Source: Promethearchaeota archaeon | Lineage (GTDB): Archaea; Asgardarchaeota; Lokiarchaeia; Sigynarchaeales; SOKP01 | Assembly (NCBI GenBank): GCA_004524515.1 | Contig: SDNV01000116.1 | Location: 1-8,461 of the forward strand | Length of the DNA stretch: 8,461 nucleotides | Direction of reading: 5' to 3' | In this document: piece after piece, positions 1-4,809 of the stretch | Numbering within the stretch: the first letter of the stretch is position 1 | Layout of the letters: every line of letters starts with the position of its first letter | Notes under the pieces: generated by a model | Database searches by the model: none | What the model was told of the DNA's origin: nothing | The model's input: only the letters and a program-made list of their open reading frames with translations | Position numbers and translations under genes: made by a program

Positions 1-32
1 AGTGCTTCCCAATAAGTTGAGAATTCTTTCAT
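1..32 (-). CDS. Start of an unidentified gene overlapping the HdrA stop (partial)
   Basis: An ATG at 32-30 on the minus strand overlaps the HdrA TGA stop (31-29) as ATGA, the classic junction of translationally coupled genes. Reading on gives MKEFSTYWEA before the window ends, with no stop in the ten codons seen. A GGATGA stretch a few bases upstream, inside the last HdrA codons, could serve as a weak ribosome binding site. The product cannot be recognised from ten residues. Genes that follow HdrA in archaeal operons often encode HdrB/HdrC, hydrogenase or other electron-transfer subunits, but nothing visible here supports any one of these. Ten open codons can occur by chance, so the call rests mainly on the junction. 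Confidence 0.4.
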   Translation of the reverse strand, partial: MKEFSTYWEA

Positions 33-2422
33 ATTTCATCCAACTTAGCCTTTTCTTTTACTTTTTTCTCAACTAACACAGGTTTCTTATATTCCCCGGG
101 TTTAATGGGACCAAGTGCCTCTAATTCTTTTTTAAATTCAGAAATCACTCGAGCAAATTTTTCACCTTCTCCCGCTGAAATGCTTTCAATTCTCACCCGA
201 TTTTCATTAATTCCTGCTTCAGCAAGCATTTCTCTAATACTTTCATAACGAGTTTTAGCCTTTATGAATCCTGTTTGATAATGACAATCTTGTTCATGAC
301 ACCCTGCAATAAGGACTCCGTCGGCTCCATTGAAGAAGGCTTCAAAAACCAATGAAGGATCGAGCATCGCAGTACACATTACATGAATAGCTCTCATATT
401 TGTAGGATATGTTAATTTACTAGTGCCCGCAAGATCTGCACCCAAGTAAGAACACCAATTACATAAGAATGCAATGATTAAAGGATATTCCTTTTTTTTA
501 GCTAATATGGGTTTGATCTGAGCTAAGGTTTGTTCTTTTGTAAAGTTCGGTATAAATAACGCGTTATTTGGGCACATTGCAGCACAAGCTCCACACCCAG
601 TACAATTGGCTTGAATAATGTTCAATTCCTTATCCTCAATTTTCAAGGCATTATAAATACAAATATTTTCACATAATCGGCATAAATCACATTTTTCTGG
701 ATCGAAATAAACCACATGAGGATCTAATTCAACTTTACCCTTCGCAATAAGGGCTATTGCTTTAGCCGCAGCACTTTCTGCTTGAGCAATACTTGAGGGT
801 ATATCTTTCGGACCTTGAATCATTCCCGCTAAATATATTCCATTAACCGAAGTTTCAGAGGGTCTAACTTTAAGGTGCTTTTCGAGCAAAAATCCATATG
901 GATCTTGCGAAATATTTAATATTTGACTTAATTCATCTGTGCCTTCTGCGGGTTCAGAACCAACTGCTAACACTACTAAATCGGTTTTATGTTCGAAAAT
1001 TTGGTTTTCAATAACATCTTCTCCTCGTACTAATAAGTGATCACTAAGGTCACTTTTTAAAATACCAGAAACATTGCTTTTAATAAACTTTATTCCGAAG
1101 ACCTCCCTGGCCCTATTATAAAATTCCTCACAGTTTTTTCCAACCGCTCTTATATCGTTATAATAAATATTGATCTTTACGTCAGGATATTCTTGTTTTA
1201 ATAATATCGCTTGTTTTATGGACACATTACAACATACTTGACTACAATAATCATGATGAATTTTTTCATTCCTAGAGCCTACACACAATATAAAGGAAAC
1301 TTTTTTTAAAGGTTGACCACTGGAAGGTTTTACTACTCTTCCTCTTGTTGGACCATCGTTGTTAAGTAATCGTTCCATTTCCATAGTAGTAATCACATCA
1401 GGGTATTTTTGATAACTTAGTTCTCCCAACATAGAGGGATCAAAAGTTTTAAATCCAGTTGCGACTATAATTGCTCCTACTTTGATATCGATTTCTTCTG
1501 GCTCTTGCTCAAAGTCTATTGCATTTCGATCTCCGCAAGCTTGAGCACATGCTTTACATCCAATACAGTAATCCTTGAGAATATTCGGGTAAAGCGGTAT
1601 TGCTTGTGGATAAGGTACATCTATTGCTTTTCTAGGATAAAAAGTATCTTTTACATCAATGGGACATACGTCTCTACAAATATCAAAACAGCCCACACAA
1701 TTTTCTTCTACAATAAATCGAGGATTTTTTTGAATTTTAACATCAAAATTACCCACATAGCCCTCTACTTTTTTAACTTCAGAATAAGTTAATAATTCAA
1801 CATTCGGATGATCTTTAAGCTCACTCATAAGAGGACCTAAAATACATATGCTACAATCTAGGGTTGGAAAAGTTTTATCAAACAAAGCCATGTGTCCTCC
1901 TATGGTTAAATCTCTCTCAACTAAATATACTTTATATCCCGCATCGGCTATCACCATAGCAGCTTTAATACCAGCCACTCCACCACCTATAATCAAGGTT
2001 GATGGTACCACGTTCGAAAATTGGACCTCTAAAGGCTCTAAAAGTCTTACTTGTTCAATTGCCATGGTAATTTGATCAATTGCTTTCTGGGTGGCCTTTT
2101 CAGGTTCATCGGGATGGACCCAAGAATTTTGTTCCCGAATGTTAGCAAAAGAGACTAAAAATCTATTGATTCCAGCTTGTTCAATCGTCTTGCGAAAAAG
2201 CTGACCATGTAGTTTAAAAGAGCATGCCGCAATAACAACACGATCAATTTTTTTCTCTTTTAATTCATCAGTTAACTCTTTTAATCCCGATTCAGAACAT
2301 AGATATTGATTTTCTAATACCGAAACATCGGGATAATTGTTAAAATAGTTCGTTATTTTCTTGTTGTCGAGCACTCCGCTAATATTTTTACCGCAATCAC
2401 ATAAAAACAGTCCAATCCTCAA
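29..2422 (-). CDS. hdrA: Fused HdrA-MvhD: flavin/iron-sulfur electron-bifurcating subunit
   Basis: This 797-residue protein is a CoB-CoM heterodisulfide reductase subunit A fused to the MvhD/FrhD delta subunit. HdrA carries the FAD that bifurcates electrons; MvhD passes electrons in from a hydrogenase or formate dehydrogenase. The N-terminal HdrA domain shows RIGLFLCDCG (C8, C10), C42 and AACSFKLHG (C67). The FAD site is IIGGGVAG at 144-151, followed by GGHMALFDKTFPTLDC at 175-190. An inserted ferredoxin-like part has C242/245/249/253 and C286/289/292/296. Two further [4Fe-4S] motifs lie at C578/581/584/588 and C607/610/613/617. The MvhD part (about 648-770) has FLCNWCSY (C654, C657), C683, C708 and C713. 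The tail after 775 is lysine-rich. The start is TTG: it is immediately preceded by an in-frame TAA and gives the expected family N-terminus. HdrA-MvhD fusions are known, for example HdrA2 of Methanosarcina. All HdrA/MvhD positions read as cysteine, with no in-frame TGA. HdrB, HdrC and hydrogenase are not in the window. Confidence 0.95.
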   Translation of the reverse strand: MRIGLFLCDCGKNISGVLDNKKITNYFNNYPDVSVLENQYLCSESGLKELTDELKEKKIDRVVIAACSFKLHGQLFRKTIEQAGINRFLVSFANIREQNSWVHPDEPEKATQKAIDQITMAIEQVRLLEPLEVQFSNVVPSTLIIGGGVAGIKAAMVIADAGYKVYLVERDLTIGGHMALFDKTFPTLDCSICILGPLMSELKDHPNVELLTYSEVKKVEGYVGNFDVKIQKNPRFIVEENCVGCFDICRDVCPIDVKDTFYPRKAIDVPYPQAIPLYPNILKDYCIGCKACAQACGDRNAIDFEQEPEEIDIKVGAIIVATGFKTFDPSMLGELSYQKYPDVITTMEMERLLNNDGPTRGRVVKPSSGQPLKKVSFILCVGSRNEKIHHDYCSQVCCNVSIKQAILLKQEYPDVKINIYYNDIRAVGKNCEEFYNRAREVFGIKFIKSNVSGILKSDLSDHLLVRGEDVIENQIFEHKTDLVVLAVGSEPAEGTDELSQILNISQDPYGFLLEKHLKVRPSETSVNGIYLAGMIQGPKDIPSSIAQAESAAAKAIALIAKGKVELDPHVVYFDPEKCDLCRLCENICIYNALKIEDKELNIIQANCTGCGACAAMCPNNALFIPNFTKEQTLAQIKPILAKKKEYPLIIAFLCNWCSYLGADLAGTSKLTYPTNMRAIHVMCTAMLDPSLVFEAFFNGADGVLIAGCHEQDCHYQTGFIKAKTRYESIREMLAEAGINENRVRIESISAGEGEKFARVISEFKKELEALGPIKPGEYKKPVLVEKKVKEKAKLDEI

Positions 2423-2454
2423 TTATGACCACTCTAATTATTATTTATTCTATG

Positions 2455-2468
2455 ATTTATATAGGGTT
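2455..2468 (-). promoter_or_regulatory. TATA box/BRE of the hdrA-mvhD gene
   Basis: Read on the minus strand this is AACCCTATATAAAT, a good archaeal TATA element. Its centre is about 38 bases from the TTG start, which predicts transcription starting near 2435 and a leader of about a dozen bases. No strong Shine-Dalgarno is present; AGAGTGGT at 2435-2428 is at best a weak match. Confidence 0.6.
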
Positions 2469-2518
2469 TTATGGATTAATAATTATTCATAATAAAAGTA
2501 AATTAATGATTAAATTGT

Positions 2519-2550
2519 AATTATTTAAAACAATTTTAAATTATTTAAAA
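2519..2550. repeat. Pair of 12-bp direct repeats, 20-bp period
   Basis: AATTATTTAAAA occurs at 2519-2530 and again at 2539-2550, two helical turns apart, in the middle of the divergent region between hdrA and the papain-fold gene. Each copy resembles a TATA element but is too far from either start to be the basal promoter. It may be a tandem regulator site, or simply AT-rich low-complexity sequence. Confidence 0.3.
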
Positions 2551-2628
2551 AGAATGAAAATCGAAAATTAATTTTTTGAGGATTTAAATTCTTAAAAATA
2601 TAATATCTTAACATTTTTGTAAGCAATT

Positions 2629-2661
2629 CTTAAATAAAAGTTCATCCCAATACAATATAAG
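2629..2661 (+). promoter_or_regulatory. Promoter region of the secreted papain-fold gene
   Basis: Two TATA-like elements are visible: CTTAAATAAA at 2629-2638 and ACAATATAAG at 2652-2661. They predict transcription starts near 2660 or near 2685, giving leaders of about 47 or 22 bases. I cannot tell which is used. The TACGAT dyad just downstream overlaps or closely follows either start. Confidence 0.4.
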
Positions 2662-2679
2662 TACGATGTTATAATCGTA
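2662..2679. promoter_or_regulatory. Inverted repeat TACGAT-N6-ATCGTA, possible operator
   Basis: The arms TACGAT (2662-2667) and ATCGTA (2674-2679) are exact reverse complements separated by GTTATA. The site lies between the TATA-like elements and the start codon of the papain-fold gene, where a dimeric repressor could block initiation. It contains two C and two G in an otherwise almost pure AT stretch, which makes it stand out. No regulator gene is visible in the window. Confidence 0.4.
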
Positions 2680-2706
2680 TTAATAATCAATGATAATTTG
2701 GTTAAT

Positions 2707-3984
2707 ATGAGAAATCTAACTACAAAAAAGAAAATCCTATTGACCTCTACTATCTTATTGTTTATCGGGATCTTCTTAATTAGTTCCTTTCCAATACTTG
2801 CCACTCCTGTAGCTACGACTAATCCAAGTGAATCAGACTCAGAATTAGATTCAGAATTAATTGTAGCTTTTGCAAGTGATGGATCTAATACAATGAGTCC
2901 AGATAATCTTTTACCTGGAGATATTATACTTCTAGGTACAGATGATACTTTTTTTGACTATCTCATCCCCGGAAAATGGTCCCATACGGTAATTGTTGGA
3001 GGTGTTGCCGGATATCATGAGATTTGGGCCACTGAAGAAGGTACATGGGTTCCAGAAGGTGAAACTTGGGTGGTTCATTCCACAAAAGATGATACTGATT
3101 CTGGATTGCGCACTTCTAGATATAATACAGTAGTTAACCATCATGCTGGAAATGTGGTAGCAATCAGAATTCTAAAACCTGGAGGCGCTTTGATGTCAGC
3201 TTCTGAAAGAGCAGCTATTGTAAATTTTGCTACTTCTAAAATAGGGCTTGATGAGGGCTACGATTGGAATTGGCTTGGTAAACAAATTGATATTGATACC
3301 GCTGATCCTGAGATCGCGCCGGATGGATATTATTGTTCTGAATTAGCTTGGGCGGCCTATAAATCAGTATTAGGCATTGAATTAGACGGTGATTTTTCAC
3401 CGTTCAATATTGGAGTATCACCTGAAGATATTTACTGGTCCCAATATGCTCAGGTGATCGCTCTGGAAATGAATTCCGATCCAAACGGTAATAGTGTCCC
3501 CGGAGGAGCTTATAAAATTGATGCCTCGAATGATTTATATAAATTAACTGTATTCGTTGATGAAGTATACTACGATGATGAACATGAGGGATGGCTTATG
3601 GGGGATGGAGAAATGTACCTCAAGCTCTGGATCGGTGAAGGGTATTTCCCAAGTTGCGCTGCCAATGGTTATAAAAACGACAACCACTTAGATAAAATTG
3701 ACGATGCGGGTGATCATTATACAAGTGCGGGTTCTCGTGAAGCAATAGATTGGAATAATTATCACTATGCTCTTGTCAGCTTTAATTCTTATCTTAAAAT
3801 AAGGATTCAAGCATCTGAATACGACTCAACTTCAGGTGATGATGACTATCCTGTATTTCAGTGGTTTTGGGATGGATCTACTTGGCATAATTATATTGAT
3901 AATGGGTGGTATTGGTCAGGTTCAAGAGTAGATTTAGGTGATTGTCGATATACTATCTATTTTAAAATAGAAACAGTATATTAA
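2707..3984 (+). CDS. Secreted permuted papain-fold (YiiX/NlpC-P60-like) enzyme with unknown C-terminal domain
   Basis: I chose the ATG at 2707 (425 residues) over the in-frame TTG at 2698, which adds only three codons; neither has a clear Shine-Dalgarno. Positions below count from the ATG. Residues 7-35 are a Sec signal peptide: a KKK n-region, a long hydrophobic core and a likely cut after ILA. No lipobox cysteine is seen. A Ser/Glu/Asp linker follows. Residues 65-250 match the permuted NlpC/P60 (YiiX, DUF830) pattern: LLPGDIILL, then WSHTVIVGG with the likely catalytic His93, and YYCSELAWAAYK with the likely nucleophile Cys210. The family includes amidases, peptidases and acyl-transfer enzymes; the substrate here is unknown. 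Residues from about 265 to the end are acidic and aromatic, with GDGEMYLKLW and many beta-like strands. I recognise no family there. The only other cysteines (317, 413) are both in this domain and could form a disulfide, fitting export. Confidence 0.82.
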   Translation: MRNLTTKKKILLTSTILLFIGIFLISSFPILATPVATTNPSESDSELDSELIVAFASDGSNTMSPDNLLPGDIILLGTDDTFFDYLIPGKWSHTVIVGGVAGYHEIWATEEGTWVPEGETWVVHSTKDDTDSGLRTSRYNTVVNHHAGNVVAIRILKPGGALMSASERAAIVNFATSKIGLDEGYDWNWLGKQIDIDTADPEIAPDGYYCSELAWAAYKSVLGIELDGDFSPFNIGVSPEDIYWSQYAQVIALEMNSDPNGNSVPGGAYKIDASNDLYKLTVFVDEVYYDDEHEGWLMGDGEMYLKLWIGEGYFPSCAANGYKNDNHLDKIDDAGDHYTSAGSREAIDWNNYHYALVSFNSYLKIRIQASEYDSTSGDDDYPVFQWFWDGSTWHNYIDNGWYWSGSRVDLGDCRYTIYFKIETVY

Positions 3985-4017
3985 ATATTAAGGGGTTAAT
4001 AACATACTAATATACGT

Positions 4018-4056
4018 CCTGCAAGTTATGAAATATGATCTTGCGGGTTTTTTTTT
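4018..4056 (+). terminator. Hairpin plus T-tract terminator after the papain-fold gene
   Basis: CCTGCAAG (4018-4025) pairs with CTTGCGGG (4040-4047) over eight base pairs, one of them a G-T wobble, around a 14-base loop. A run of nine T (4048-4056) follows directly. This is the form of a bacterial intrinsic terminator, 33 bases past the stop codon. It works only on the plus strand. The minus-strand gene ending at 4072 may instead use the T-rich run at 4068-4063 on its own strand. Confidence 0.75.
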
Positions 4057-4071
4057 AATTTTTAAAAAATA

Positions 4072-4677
4072 TTAACAAGAAATATCTTTTGGAAGAAATT
4101 TGTATACTTTAAAAATATTAAAATTATTTTTTTTCATTTTCAAGAAGAATTCTTTTTCCATATTATATTCTTTAGTGGCTAATCTTAAAACATCTTCACG
4201 AGAGTAAAATTTGCCTTCATTTTCAAGAGATTTTCGAAGGGCAGGACACTTTTTAGAATAATTTTTAAAATTACTAATACTATTGATTAGCATATTCCAG
4301 CCAATTGGAAATGCTATGCATTGAAAAGGTCTTGCTTGATGTACCATACATTTATTATTCTCATCTAAAAACTCACAATGCTCATCATCTCCAATAAATT
4401 TAAATCCTAGGGTTTTAAATTTATATTTTTTTCCTCTGCTTTCATTGGGGTCTCTCCAATAAAAGGAATTATCCACAAGTTTAAGATATTTTCTTGCAAA
4501 TTTTTTAAGGCTGATTTTATTTGTCAAATTCAAAAATTCAGTGAGTCGCAAGATATCTTCTTCATATAAATAGACTTCCCCTTCTTGAAAGCCTCTACAA
4601 CAAGCACCACACATTTTACATGAGAAATAAATCCCGTTCTCAAACTTTTTTGAAATTTTAATTTCCGGAGTTGTCAA
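4072..4677 (-). CDS. YkgJ-family cysteine-cluster (CxxCxxCC) protein
   Basis: The 201-residue protein carries the signature of the YkgJ family (Pfam YkgJ/CxxCxxCC, described as zinc- or iron-chelating). It has CKMCGACC with C20, C23, C26 and C27, then the distal half CEFLDENNKCMVHQARPFQC with C101, C110, H113, R116, P117 and C120, followed by FPIGW. C144 is a further possible ligand. There is no signal peptide or membrane segment, so it is probably cytosolic. Family members are mostly uncharacterised; a metal-binding or oxidative role is inferred, not shown. The start is TTG: an in-frame stop lies 33 bases upstream with no ATG or GTG between, and the first internal Met is inside the metal motif. 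No good Shine-Dalgarno is visible. The gene is divergent from the DNA methyltransferase and shares its low G+C. Confidence 0.88.
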   Translation of the reverse strand: MTTPEIKISKKFENGIYFSCKMCGACCRGFQEGEVYLYEEDILRLTEFLNLTNKISLKKFARKYLKLVDNSFYWRDPNESRGKKYKFKTLGFKFIGDDEHCEFLDENNKCMVHQARPFQCIAFPIGWNMLINSISNFKNYSKKCPALRKSLENEGKFYSREDVLRLATKEYNMEKEFFLKMKKNNFNIFKVYKFLPKDISC

Positions 4678-4721
4678 GGTCTCAGCTAAATATATTAATG
4701 TATAGTATTAATGGTAAAATA

Positions 4722-4747
4722 TCTATTTTTTATTAATAAAAAATAGA
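4722..4747. promoter_or_regulatory. Perfect 26-bp palindrome between YkgJ and methyltransferase genes
   Basis: The half-site TCTATTTTTTATT (4722-4734) is followed directly by its exact reverse complement (4735-4747), with no spacer and no mismatch. It sits near the middle of the 132-base divergent region and abuts the TATA element of the methyltransferase gene. It is therefore well placed for a dimeric regulator controlling both genes. It could also form a short cruciform or act as an architectural-protein site. No regulator gene is visible nearby. Confidence 0.6.
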
Positions 4748-4748
4748 A

Positions 4749-4762
4749 TTTATATTTAAATA
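4749..4762 (+). promoter_or_regulatory. TATA box of the DNA methyltransferase gene
   Basis: TTTATATTTAAATA is a strong archaeal TATA element immediately downstream of the palindrome. A start about 26 bases on, near 4783, would give a leader of roughly 27 bases that includes the Shine-Dalgarno. Confidence 0.55.
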
Positions 4763-4795
4763 TTAAATCATTGATTAATTTGGTTGAAAATTGAA

Positions 4796-4801
4796 AAGGA
4801 G
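4796..4801 (+). promoter_or_regulatory. Shine-Dalgarno that fixes a TTG start
   Basis: AAGGAG lies eight bases ahead of the TTG at 4810. The first ATG in this frame does not come until codon 162, well inside the conserved part, so this site decides the start of the methyltransferase. Confidence 0.8.
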
Positions 4802-4809
4802 TTTTATTC

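Noticed and set aside
1505..2075. Open frames on the plus strand inside the HdrA gene
   Set aside because: They are antisense to strongly conserved HdrA motifs, resemble no protein family and have no promoter or ribosome binding site.
29..2422. Selenocysteine codon in HdrA-MvhD, as in some methanogens
   Set aside because: The frame contains no internal TGA, and the positions expected to vary (the TLDC segment and FLCNWC) are encoded as cysteine.
2564..2575. AAAATTAATTTT palindrome
   Set aside because: It is only 12 bp, purely A and T, and far from either start; such short palindromes are expected by chance in this composition.
2423..2706. Possible small RNA gene or origin in the longest intergenic stretch
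   Set aside because: Apart from the promoter elements, the dyad and the 12-bp direct repeat, it is AT-rich low-complexity sequence with no tRNA-like cloverleaf, GC-rich stem or iterated origin-type repeat.
2592..3144. Open frames on the minus strand over the start of the secreted papain-fold gene
   Set aside because: One runs through the AT-rich promoter and the signal-peptide codons, the other through catalytic-domain codons; neither has a recognisable product or translation signals.
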